From positions 116,776,294 through 116,840,293 of the forward strand of contig NC_135497.1 in the NCBI RefSeq assembly GCF_052857255.1: a DNA stretch of 64,000 bases, read 5' to 3'. The stretch is from Amblyomma americanum (lineage: Eukaryota > Arthropoda > Arachnida > Ixodida > Ixodidae). The notes under the pieces are model-generated. The model worked only from the letters and a program-made list of their open reading frames with translations, had not been told where the DNA came from and did no database searches. Below, in pieces: positions 1 to 10,426 of this stretch. How positions within the stretch are numbered: the first letter of the stretch is position 1; each line of letters opens with the position of its first letter. A program made the translations under genes and the position numbers.

Positions 1-3000
1 AATAGAGCATGGAAATGCAGCGGCCTTTAGCCGCATAATACGGCTTCAGACGGACTACATGGACAACTTCTGGTCGTACGCGGCGTCGCTGGGATGCAGT
101 CATTGCGTCAGGGATGACTTCATAATCCAGTTCACCCAGCCGACGAAGAACCTTGTACGGGCCAAAATAGCGGCGCAAAATCTTTTCACTCAATCCACGG
201 CGGCGAATGGGCGTCCACACCCAGACTTGGTCTCCTGGCTTGTATTCCGCATTGCGTCTTCGTAGGTTGTAGCGTCTGGCGTCGGACCGCTGCTGATCTT
301 TGATCCGTAATCGGGCAAGCCTTCGAGCTTCTTCTGCGCGTTGAAGGTAGGCGGCAACGTCGACGTTCTCTTCTTCTGTAACGTTGGGCAGCATGGTGTC
401 TAGCGTGGTCGTGGCCTCCCTGCCATGGACGAGCCTAAAAGGCGTCATCTGGGTGGTCTCCTGCACTGCGGTGTTGTAGGCGAAGACGACGTAAGGCAGG
501 ATGACATCCCAGGTTTTGTGTTCGGCATCGACATACGTAGCGAGCATATCGGCGATGGTTTTGTTCAGGCGCTCGGTCAGTCCGTTGGTCTGCGGATGGT
601 ATGCAGTTGTCCTCCGGTGGCTGGTTTGGCTGTAGCGCAGGATGGCTTGCGTCAGTTCCGCGTGAATGCTGTTCCTCTGTCCGTGATGAGCACATTGGGG
701 GCGCCGTGTCGAAGAAGAATGCACTCCACGAAAAATTTGGCGACTTCTGCTGCTGTTCCTTTCGGTAGGGCTTTCGCCTCGGCGTAGCGGGTCAGGTAGT
801 CGGTCGCTATGATGATCCACTTATTTCCAGATGTTGACGTTGGAAAAGGGCCAAGCAAGTCCATGCCAATCTGCTGAAAGGGCCTTGAGGGAGGTTCAAT
901 GGGGCTCAGAAATCCTGCTGGTCGTGTGGGAGAGGTCTTTCGTCGCTGACAATCTCGGCAGGTTTTCACATAGTGTGCGACATCGGCAGACAGTCGGGGC
1001 CAGTAATACTTGTCTTGAATGCGGCGGAGGGTGCGAGTAAACCCGAGATGTCCAGCTGTCGGCTCTTCGTGTGAAGCCTGTAGAACTTCTTCGCGGAGAC
1101 AAGTAGGTACAACTAGGAGGTAGGCTGTTTTGTTCGCTGTAAAGTTCTTCTTCACAAGGACCTCATTCTGCACACAGAAGGAAGACAGTCCTCGCTTGAA
1201 TGAAGCGGGGGGTGAAGAAACCTTGCCTTCCTGGTTCTCGATGAGGCCTTTTAGGTCGGGGTCCGAGCGTTGCTGCTGAGCAAAAGAGCTGGGGCTGATG
1301 GGTCCCAGGAAGGCGTCCTCATCGTCGTCCGGCGGCGGTGCATCTACAGGGGCTCGTGAGAGGCAATCGGCGTCAGAGTGCTTGCGTCCGGACTTGTAAA
1401 CGACGGTGACGTCAAACTCCTGGAGACGCAGACTCCATCGAGCGAGTCGGCCAGAGGGGTCCTTCAAATTGGCAAGCCAGCAGAGCGCGTGGTGGTCGCT
1501 GACCACCTTGAACGATCGTCCGTAAAGGTAGGGGCGGAATTTCGACGTAGCCCAGATGATGGCAAGGCACTCCTTCTCAGTGGTCGAATAGTTAGCCTCG
1601 GCCTTGGAAAGGGAACGGCTAGCGCATGCGATGACCTTCTCCAGCCCGTCACTTTTTTGAACGAGAACGGCGCCTAGTCCCACGCTGCTTGCGTCGGTAT
1701 GAACTTCAGTATCGGCGTTTTCATCAAAATGCGCAAGGATCGGTGGGGACTGTAAACGACGCTGAAGTTCATTGAAGGCTTCTGCTTGCGGCGCTTCCCA
1801 TTTAAACGGCACGTCTGCCTTCGTCAGTTGGGTGAGGGGCTCGGCGATGCGCGAAAAGTTTTTCGCAAGTCGTCGGTAATATGCGCACAGTCCGAGAAGT
1901 AAGCGCACTGCTTTCTTATCGGCCGGCGGTGGAAACTGTTCAATAGCAGCTGTTTTCTGCGGGTCTCGGCGTACTCCCTCGTACTCCCTCCTTGCTAACG
2001 ATGTGGCCTAGAAACAGCAGCTCTTCGAGGCAAAGTGGCATTTCTCTGCTTTCAAGGTTAGGCCAGACGACTTGATTGCGTCTAGTACTGTTCGAAGTCT
2101 TTTGAGGCGCTCTTCAAAGCTGGAGCCGAAGACAACGACGCCATCTAAATATACCAGACACATTTGCCACTTCAGGCCTGCCAGCACTGTATCCATTACT
2201 CGCTGAAACGTCGCTGGTGCGGAACAGAGACCAAATGGCATCACCTTGAACTCAAACAGCCCATCCGGAGTGATGAATGCTGTCTTCTCGCGATCTCTTT
2301 CGTCGACCTCAATTTGCCAGTAGCCGCTCTTGAGGTCCATCGATGAGAAATATTTGGCGTTGCAGAGGCGGTCCAGTGTGTCGTCGATGCGGGGGAGGGG
2401 TAGACGTCCTTTTTTGTTATGTTGTTCAAGCGGCGGCAATCCACACAGAATCGAAGTGCGCCGTCTTTCTCACTAGAACAACCGGTGCCGCCCACGGGCT
2501 GTTTGAAGGCTGGATGACGTCGTCGCGAAGCATTTCTTCGACTTGGTCCCGGATGGCTTGTCGTTCTCGCGGTGACACACGGTAGGGGCTTTCACGGAGA
2601 GGTCGGACGTGTTGGTCCGTTATAATGCGATGCTTGGCAATTGGCGTCTGTCGTACCTTCGGCGATGTCGAAAAACACTCACTGTAGCTTTGAAGCAGAT
2701 TGCAGATCTGGTCTTCTCTGTTCCGGTGCAGGGCTGGGTAGATGTCGAAAGTGGGCGAGTTCTCTTGGTCAGGCGAATCTTCTGCGGAGGGGTCGGAGAG
2801 GGCGAAGGAGTCTCGTACGTCAGATATTTCGTCGAAGAAAGCAATCGTCGTTCCTCTGTTAAGGTGCCGGTATTCTTCGCTGAAGATAGTCAGCAGTACT
2901 TCGGCCTGGGCATTGCGCAAATGTGCGATGCCTCTTGCGATGCTGATTCCTCGGTCTAGGAGCAACTGCATGTTGCCCTCGATGATGGCTTCAGCGTTAA

Positions 3001-3595
3001 TGGCTTTCGTGGCGCCTACGGTCAGGATAACGCTTGATCGGGATGGGACGCTCACTTATTCCTCCAGGACACTCAGGGCAACGTGATTTTTCCGAGTTTT
3101 CATTGAAGCGATGGCTTCGTCCTTCAAAAGCGTGATCAGCTTGGATCGCAGGTCGATGATCGCCTGATGCTCATTAAGGAAATTCATACCCAAGATCACT
3201 TCGCGGGAACATTGCGGTAGCACAACAAAGGTCGCAGGATGGGTATGTCCTTTGACAATCACTCGCGCTGTGCATCGTCCTGATGGCGTAATGAGGTGGC
3301 CCCCTGCGGTGCGAATTTGTGGGCCATCCCAAGCCGTTGTGACTTTTCTCAGCTGCGCAGCGAATGTTCCATTCATCACCGAGTAATCGGCTCCTATGTC
3401 AACTAGAGCGGTAACTTTCCGGCCGTCGATAGTCACTTCTAAGTCGGAGGTCCTGGCTCTTGCATTACATGTCGCTCTCGGCGTTGGGTCACGGCTTCGT
3501 CGCGTATGCGAGTCGCGGGTGGGGCGTGTGGTCGAAGCTCTTCTGGGTGGCGGCGTCATTTTCAAGGCAGCCTGCGTCGTGGTCGGGGTTCTCAT
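1..3595 (-). pseudogene. pol: gypsy pol (protease-RT-RNase H-integrase), multiply broken
   Basis: Protease (about 3595-3059) has ALVDIGADYSVM where the family has D-T/S-G, so the catalytic Thr/Ser is Ile. An in-frame TAA at 3056-3058 follows. The RT N-terminus runs to about 2490. Two frameshifts near 2490-2395 lead into the palm domain (SSMDLKSGYWQIEV, MPFGLCSAPATFQRVM), whose polymerase motif reads YLDG instead of YLDD. A 10-bp tandem duplication (CGTACTCCCT, about 1973-1992) and another indel near 2030 break the connection to RNase H (TEVHTDASSVGLGAVL; 1908 downwards). Integrase has the HHCC module (GHLGFTRT, CRDCQ) and D...D (GMDLLGPF, LITDRG). A one-base loss near 656 shifts the frame before the TNGLTERLN glutamate. 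The C-terminal module (ILRRYFGPYKVLRRLG) lies at about 60-180. Confidence 0.92.
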
Positions 3596-3729
3596 TGTGT
3601 GCGGCGTTGGTGCAGCGAGTGCCGGTTTTTCGTGCGGCGTCGCGGGTGCAGCATCATCATGGGGCGTGGTCGGTGGAGGATCTTCGGCGTTTCGCTCTTG
3701 AGCAACCTCACCTCCAGAGGTTGCTGCCT

Positions 3730-4935
3730 TTAGTTTCCTCTACGGGGGCTGGGAGACCTTCCTCGTACCACGGCTGCGTAGCTGCGGCGTGGCGACGCAG
3801 AGCGCGAGGTTGACGGCGATGGTGAGCGCGAAAAGCGGTTCGGCGTGTACTCTTTTCGACGCAGGTATTCGTCGATTTCCTCCGGACGTTGTCCGAAGCG
3901 TGGTAGTGGGGCGTTAACGGCAAATCCTCGAAGACCGATACGTCGGTACGGGCAGTGACGAAGAATATGGCCGGCCTCACCGCAATGGAAGCACAACGGC
4001 CGGTTGTCGGAAGTCCTCCAGGCGTCGCATTTCCTGGGGCTTGAGCGTCGGTCATAGGCTGGGCAGGCGGGGGCTGGGAGGCGGCGTTGTGGAACAAGTG
4101 GCTCATCTCGGGGAGGACGTGGGGGTTGTCGTTGGGGCTGGGCAGTCCTTACTGCAGCGGCGTAGGTCATGGCCTGGGGTTCTGTGGCCGTCGGGGTGCC
4201 AAGTGCTTGTTGCACTTCTTCCCGTACCACGTCCATCAGAGTCGCTGCTTGTGACTGTGGGGAGGATGGCAGTAATCGGCGTAGCTCCTCTCGGACGATT
4301 TCGCGGATAACTTCCCGCAAGCTGTCGCTGGTGGTGGCCGGCGTGTTCGACAGGATTGCACAGGCAGAGGAAGGACGATTGTACTGCCGAGCTCGGACGT
4401 CGAGGGTCTTCTCAATCGTTCATGCTTCTTGCATGAATTCCTCGACTGTTTTTGGCGGCTGGCGGACGAGGCTTGCAAAGAGTTGTTCTTTTACGCCGCG
4501 CATTAAAAACTGAACTTTCTTTTCCTCGGTCATCCCGGGGTCGGCGCGGTGAAATAGGCGCTTCATCTCATCGACGTAACCGCGGACGGGCTCATTCGGA
4601 AGCTGAATCCTGGGCTCGAGGAGTCGTTCGGCTCTTTCTTTCCTCACGACACTCTTGAATACCTTCAATAGTTCTCTCTTGAATAGCTCCCATGTCGTAA
4701 GAAACGACTCGTAGTTTTCGTACCACGTGCGTGCGGAGCCATCCAATGAGAAGAACACGTGTCCAATTTTTGCCGCATCATCCCACCTATTGAATGACGC
4801 CACGCGATCAAATTGATCCAACCATTCTTCAGGGTCTTCGCCTTGGGATCCATTGAAAGTTGGCGGCACCCGCGGCTGCTGCAGTATGATCGGTGTCGAC
4901 ATCTTCGGGCGAGGTTGCGGTGCTCGTAGCCGCAT
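3730..4935 (-). pseudogene. gag: gypsy gag, broken by one in-frame stop
   Basis: This is the capsid/nucleocapsid polyprotein of the gypsy element. The first plausible ATG is at 4935, with another at 4902; the frame is open upstream to 5106, but from a GTG. The N-terminal half has the retrotransposon gag signature (EEWLDQFDRVA, then ARTWYENY, then VRGYVDEMKRLF). The frame then hits a TGA at 4420-4422, after EFMQEA, and resumes in the same frame. The second half carries a CCHC zinc knuckle (CFHCGEAGHILRHCP, about 4015-3970) followed by an Arg/Ser-rich tail (RSPSPSTSRSASPRRS). The family is certain. Protein function is lost unless the stop is read through. Confidence 0.88.
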
Positions 4936-5092
4936 CTTTTCGCTGTCTTGTGCGGTCCGGCAGTTTCCCGAACTCAGGCTTCTCTCCCTGGAGACGTCGG
5001 CTGGCTCGCTGAGCTGCTGGCTCGTCCTCGGGTGCGAATCGCTGAGGGCTGGCTTCACGACTTGAAGGGGGCGTCCGGAACATGGAAGGTTA

Positions 5093-5108
5093 CCCAGCGC
5101 CTCCACCA
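5093..5108 (-). other. Putative tRNA primer-binding site
   Basis: Two bases inside the LTR, the minus strand reads TGGTGGAGGCGCTGGG. A primer-binding site starts with TGG because it pairs with the CCA end of a tRNA. The spacing fits a gypsy-type site. I do not assign the tRNA. Confidence 0.5.
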
Positions 5109-5110
5109 GA

Positions 5111-5490
5111 TGCCACGTAGTGGTGATGGCAGTCGAAGCAGCGATGAAGACGGACGAAAGGGCCTTCTAAAAGAAAACTGTTTATTGGGCTGACTTGTAC
5201 CCAAAATGGACTGAATCACTGGGCGGCGGCGAAGCGACAAGCGTGCTCGGCGGTCGTCGAACAGAATGCCGGCCGCTGTCGGCCGTGCTCAATTTAAAGC
5301 TGATAGCGAACTTTCGAGATAAAGAGCGCAAAGTTACTAGAACATTCCGGAACAACGTAGAATCAGCTCTGCCTGGCTGCGATCAATCGAGATAAATCTA
5401 GTCGCGTCTTGCGTAGCAAACAAAGCGATAAAGTGATGTGGCGGCAGATTTGAAAAATGAAGACACTGCAAATATTCGCGGCAATATACA
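5111..5490 (-). repeat. 5' LTR of the gypsy element
   Basis: On the minus strand the segment begins TGTATATTGCC and ends GTGGCA, giving the TG...CA ends expected of an LTR (380 bp). It contains a polyadenylation signal AATAAA (complement of 5181-5186) about 70 bp before its 3' end. The outer edge coincides with the break in homology to the second hAT copy. The 5 bp just outside, GCTAC at 5491-5495, are the candidate target duplication. The other LTR is outside the window, so the boundaries are inferred rather than confirmed by LTR comparison. Confidence 0.75.
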
Positions 5491-7496
5491 GCTACCAAAT
5501 TAAAAGTTGCCAGAGTATTGATTAAATAAGTTACATTACTCAGCAACCGAAGACAATTTCTGTGCGGGAAAACAGGAATATCTGCAGCTGATAATTAAGG
5601 ATGATGATGTTCCTGGGAGGTCAAGACACTCCCCCGTTTCCGCCACTTCCTTCCAGGTCGCGGTGGGAATGGTTTCGAAATCCTGGGAATTATCCGATGA
5701 TTCGGTGATCCCGCGGCATTTTGCAAGAAAGGACTAGATTATGTCTTCGAACACTGTGCCGACTATTAAAATCACATGGCTCAAAACAACTGGCCTAGAG
5801 TGGGCAGCGTGAACCGCTTTCGCTGTCAAGAGCACCACTGCTCTCCGTTCATATTTCGCCACAGCAAAATCTTTTCCGGAGACCCCCCCACACACACAGA
5901 GAGAAAAAAAAAACACCGCCTGAATACCCATACACCTGAACAGAATTCTGGGCACCATTTCGTCAACAAGTCTGAGACAAGCTGCTTTAGGTCAATCACT
6001 TGTTTTCATTAAAAACAGAACTAATCAATGGTGCACCAGCCTCCTCGACATTTTTTTGCCCGCTAGCACCGCGTGAGCATTCTGCTAAGCCCTTCAAGGT
6101 GAATGATGGGTCTCTGCAAAATAGTTAAAGAAAATATGGCGGGCAGTGCCTCTCGTCTACAAGGCAGGCCAATACTGATCTCATACGAGAAAGAAAAAAA
6201 AGCAAAATGATTAGAAACATACAAACAAAAATCGCACACCAAAAGCAGAAGCGAACAACAGTGTGCCCCATTAAAGGTCATATTAGAAGGTTTGAAAGAG
6301 CAACTCAGAACCACAGCGCCAGCACGTAGTCAGTTCTATTCACACATCTTCATTAAAGAAAGGAAAAGGAATCAGCTACCATATCACCATACATTAATTA
6401 TAGTTTTGAATTAGTTTCAGCGCTGTAACACCACTATGCTGGTACGTTCGCCCCGTGCCGCGGTGTTTCGGCATAATATGTGAATTTCCGAGAAGGTACA
6501 AGGAACCGGAGTCTAAAGAGAGGTTATCCGGAAGAATATAAAAGTGAAATTATGTTTGCACCTGCTTGCATTACTGAACCGGAATATACAGAAGTAGTGC
6601 GAGATTCGAAAGCGGAAGGCATTTATCAAAAGCTTCGACGGTGTTATACAGGTTTTTCTGGCTTCGTGCTCTTTTTAATGAAATCAGCAGGTGTCCTTGT
6701 TAGGAGCCGCCTGAATCACATTCTCTCGCCTGTGCCGACTGCTCCAGTCAGCTTGTAAGGCACAGCAGGATTACCTTCACTCGACTGCAAGGCAAGAGCC
6801 ATGACGTCAGCGTCGACAACGAGCATGAACACGAAGCATGCAGTCTTGCTTGGAGCCATACAAGCTGCGACGAATTTATTGCGTGCTCGTCGGACTGAAC
6901 TTGTTTGTTTGCGGCATCAAAGAAAGCTACCGCGGGTCAACGTGAGTTACGTGCTTTGCGCCCTCCCGGGAGTTTGAGCCGACCGGTAGGCAGCTACGGG
7001 TGCTACGCCAGAGGGGCAAGGGGGAGGGAGGGTGGCGTGCTGTGACAGCAGCACTCCCTCCTGCAGGAAGACCAGAGGTGTGCGTCCTCCTGCCGGCTCG
7101 GGCTCAGCGGACATTACGGCGCAGCATCGGAAGCTAAGAGTGGACTGCGGCATCAAGTTGTCTAGACAGGGGAGACCGAACACCAAGCGTCACAGCATGA
7201 ACACTGCGGTGGTGCGCTGCGACTCCGCTTCCGAAGCGGCGCTCGTCGGAGTAAGATGTGGCAACTGCAAAAAGTCTCAACCTCAAAATTTCGACCTCAC
7301 TGAATAACGACCTCACTCAACCTCAAACTCAAGCGTGAGGCTGAGGTCTGATTTGCTGACCTCTTTCACAAAATTTCGAGCCGTCGCCGACCTCATCTCA
7401 GCCTCACCTCACGACGTGAGGTTGGGGTCATTTTGAGGTCAAGGTCGACCTCATGAGGTCGAAACCTTATAAGGTTGCCCCCCCCCCCCCCCTCTA
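5491..7496 (-). mobile_element. hAT-like DNA transposon, copy 1 (interrupted by gypsy)
   Basis: Read on the minus strand, this matches 13881-15877 almost base for base, with small indels, so it is a second copy of the same element in inverted orientation. Its terminal end is at about 7496. There the expected TIR (CCCACCTCTG on +) has decayed into a run of 16 C followed by CTCTA. Subterminal palindromic GAGGTCGACCTC-type repeats lie at 7270-7470. At 5491 the copy is cut by the gypsy LTR; the rest of this element presumably lies beyond the gypsy copy, outside the window. It encodes no recognisable transposase. Confidence 0.85.
7270..7496. repeat. Subterminal GACCTCA repeat array of hAT copy 1
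   Basis: The heptamer GACCTCA/TGAGGTC and the related CCTCAACCTCA recur on both strands roughly every 10-25 bp, including the palindromes CTCATGAG and CTCACGACGTGAG. Dense subterminal repeats of this kind are typical transposase-binding regions of hAT elements. A C16 run (7478-7492) sits where the TIR should be. Confidence 0.75.
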
Positions 7497-8317
7497 ATAA
7501 TTATAAGGTCAGGCGATTGCACAGGCTATAAGAATTTCTATCTTTACCTTCAAGCTCGTCAGACCACTCTTATGTCAGTCTTGCTCTGTGTATTGGAACA
7601 TTGTCATCCTGCTACATGACACCACCTGGCTACATAGCACGACCTGGATGAATGGTTGAGCGTGATTTCGAGTGTCGCCCGATGCTGGCTGTTGGTTCTT
7701 TTTGACGCGTTGTCCGTCTTCCAAACATGCCAACATGATCCGGAATACTGTAGCTGCCGATACACAACAAAGACTTCCTGTCGATGCGGCACAAATAAAT
7801 GCTACTGTTTCAGTTTTTTCTGCCAACCACTGTAGCTACTCGAGGTACAGCAGAGAGCCAATTTCGCTCCGAATATTTGCTTCCGTTTCTCGCATCTGTT
7901 CCAAATCCGCGCCCCCAGTTCGTGCTCATTAACGTCATTCCTACCTCTTAGATGTCACAGCAGCGGGCAGATGGTACTAATTGGTGCGATTCTTTCATCG
8001 TTACGGCAGCCTGATGACAGGTCCCCACGGGAGCAGAGGGACATAGAAAGGAGGCGGAGCGAAAGCGGCCAGTCGTGCGCCAAAACCGACAGTAAGGCTT
8101 AAACATGGCAGTAAAAAAAAGGCTATAATGCACAACTCTTGGCCGAAGACGAGTGTCTCATATAGTGCTGACGCAGACATAACTTCACCAGCGAAAGCAC
8201 GAGACACAAGGAGAAGAACACAGGATAACCTGTTGCCACAGTTGCCTTGACGTATCAAAGATAAGTTCCGCCGTCAAGCAACCCTAAATCCGCCTCGTGC
8301 GGGAGAAGCCCATTTGT
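7497..8317. other. Intergenic, no recognised feature
   Basis: About 0.8 kb between the hAT copy 1 end and a SINE. The short open frames on both strands have no recognisable motifs. I see nothing else to annotate. Confidence 0.5.
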
Positions 8318-8510
8318 GACCCTTTTTTTTCTCAAGGTGGGGTCAAACACCCATTTACCAAGCATTGCACCCTAAATAAGCCGAGCACCTGGGCAGGGGA
8401 AAGCTTGTGTCCATTGTATCACCGGCGGGTACCCGGCGGTACTGGGGATCGAACCCCGCACCTCCCGCATGCGAGGCGGATGCTCACGCAGATGCGTAGG
8501 TTCCGCAGCA
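8318..8510 (-). repeat. tRNA-derived SINE, family 2, partial copy
   Basis: The complement contains a B-box-like GGGGTTCGATCCCC (complement of about 8444-8457) after a GCATGCGGGAGGTGCGG stretch. The body (ACCGGTGATACAATGG..., GTGCTCGGCTTATTTAGGG on minus) is shared with 54306-54562 and 61062-61322. Its 3' part (the ATGGCGCAAGGGC segment of the other copies) is missing, and the A-box end is degraded. Confidence 0.75.
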
Positions 8511-9484
8511 GTAGGAATGACGAGCGGAGAGGGAGAAGCTTCATATCAGCTGAGGAGCAATTTCCCATAGTTGACGACTACGCCGATACAGATCGCTTTT
8601 GTGCTGGCGATATCAGAAAAGGTGTCACTATATGCTCAACAAACATTCTTTCACCACAGAAAACAGTGAAAACGGAAGACATATACATGATTGCGTGCGC
8701 GTCAACACGCGCCAAGGTCGCACTTTCCATGCCAACACTTTATCATCTTCGCAAGGCGTATAGGCCGGCACTGTGGCCTCTCCAGTACCACCGTGCTCCT
8801 TGTGAAATACAAGCAATAGCAGTTTGTTACCTGCAGTCATCGGGGTACCGATGACTCACACGAAGACCAAGTCCAAATCCTTGATGAGTGGATACAGCGC
8901 CCTAACTCCGAACTTCGGGGCTATTCTGTAGTCACTGTGATACCTTCCTGGCTCGGAGTCCTGAAACAACATAGCTGCCCTTAGACCCTTCCGTCCTCGT
9001 TTTGGGCTGTAGTGTCGCCTATGCGACACTAACGATTAACAGTTAACAGTAAACAATTAACTGTCTTTTGCGAGTTATTCTAGAAACACGTACACGCTGA
9101 CACGGGGCGCGCATGGAAAGTTCTGCCCCCACACGTCGAAAAGAGAGCGCATTAAAGTGCAGAGGAAGAGGAAGATGCGGATGAAGGCGCGCGTTCGCCG
9201 TTCATGGTGTTTCACCTCCGCTTCGAATTTGTGCATCGCGTACGCCGTGGGGCCCGCCGCAAGATCATGGTGGGCACTGGGAGAAGCTGAGGGCCACGGT
9301 CCCGCAAAGACGGCGTGGAAAACTCGCGCGGGCCATGGTTTCCCCATTTTAGTGAGCGCCCGCAGCGAGCGTCATGCTGCCGCGTAACGTCCAGCACAGA
9401 CCTGCCTACAAGATGTGTCTCAGGAGGCGCGGAGCGCGTGCCATGCCGTGCCTGGCGTCCGGCTAACCTGACGGCGTCGACGGC
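8511..9484. other. Upstream region of UNC93 gene A
   Basis: About 1 kb before the start codon. A small perfect hairpin (TGTCGC CTAT GCGACA) lies near 9013-9028. The last 400 bp are GC-rich. A short upstream frame, ATG at 9443 to TAA at 9464-9466 (MPCLASG), lies in frame with and 18 bp before the main ATG; if transcribed it would be a uORF. No TATA box or non-coding exon could be assigned with confidence. Confidence 0.4.
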
Positions 9485-10426
9485 ATGCAGGCGAGCAGCC
9501 CAGGGGCTGCCCTCCCGGAGCCGCGAGGCAGCGTGGGCGTCTTGTCGCCGCCTAGTGCACCGAGCTGGGACCCGCGACAGCGCAGGCAGCGGCTGCGCCG
9601 AAATCTGCTCGTGGTGAGCGCCTGTTCTTTCCTCGTCAACTCGGCCTTTCTGTCGCTGAGCCACCTGCAGACCAGCGTGCTCAACGTCGAGAGCGGTCTG
9701 GGCACCGTGTCGTTGAGCGCCATCTCTTCCTCGTTCGTGCTGTCGTGCCTCTTCCTGGCGCCCTTCTTCATCAGCGTTGCCGGCCTCAAGGTCACCATCG
9801 GGGCCTGCACGCTGCTGTACACGCCGTACTTCATCGCCAACTTCTACCCGCACTGGGTGACCGTGCTGCCCACGTCGTTCGTGCTCGGCTTCGGGGCGGG
9901 GCCCCTGTGCACTGCCAACAGCGCCTACGTGGCCGAGCTGGCCACCCAGTACGCCGGCCTCCACCGCCAGAATACCGACGTGGCCTTGGGCCGATTCTTC
10001 GGCGTCTTCCTCATGTTCGGCCAGCTGTCACAAGTTTTCGGCAACCTCCTCTCGTACGTGGTCCTCGGCGCCGGCAGCGCCACAGACGGCTCCGTTGTCA
10101 GCCAAGAGGCCAGCAGCGACAAGCGTGCCACCTGCGGTGTCAACTTCTGCCCGCAGTCGGCGCTGCCTACCAACATCACGGCCCCGTCGGTGACCAGCCG
10201 CTTCCAGCTGTGCGTGGTGTACACGGCCTTCGGCTGGATCGCCGCGCTGGTCGCCTTCCTGCTGCTCGACCCGGTAGAGCGCAAGGTGCAGCGCCAAGAC
10301 AGAACATCCCTCCATCTGCTCATGCTCACCATGAGACACATGAGGAACCCCTACCAGATATTCATCATCCCCTTGACTATCTTCAGTGGACTGGAGGTCG
10401 CATTCATTGCTGACGACTTCGCTAAG
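9485..10426 (+). CDS. UNC93 gene A, coding exon 1
   Basis: 942 bp, 314 codons. It encodes a proline/arginine-rich cytosolic N-terminus (residues 1-40) and the first seven or so membrane spans. It ends ...ADDFAK at a donor AAG|GTCGGT. Continued reading into the intron stops after a further 13 codons, consistent with intron sequence. Confidence 0.87.

Larger units (their letters stand above)
1..5490 (-). mobile_element. Ty3/gypsy LTR retrotransposon, decayed, 3' end off window
   Basis: Read on the minus strand the order is LTR, primer-binding site, gag with a CCHC knuckle, aspartic protease, reverse transcriptase, RNase H, integrase. This order (RT before integrase) defines Ty3/gypsy. The integrase C-terminus is reached near the left edge of the window, so the 3' LTR lies to the left. 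No env-like frame is visible. The element is interrupted by in-frame stops and several frameshifts and has two damaged catalytic motifs, so it is a dead copy. Its LTR abuts hAT-like sequence at 5491, where the homologous hAT copy at 13881-18263 is uninterrupted, so it inserted into that transposon. Confidence 0.93.

Noticed and set aside
8297..8854. 185-codon plus-strand ORF
   Set aside because: It runs antisense through a tRNA-derived SINE and has no protein-like motif.
9212..9964. 250-codon minus-strand ORF overlapping gene A
   Set aside because: Antisense shadow of a GC-rich coding exon, with charged low-complexity composition and no motif.
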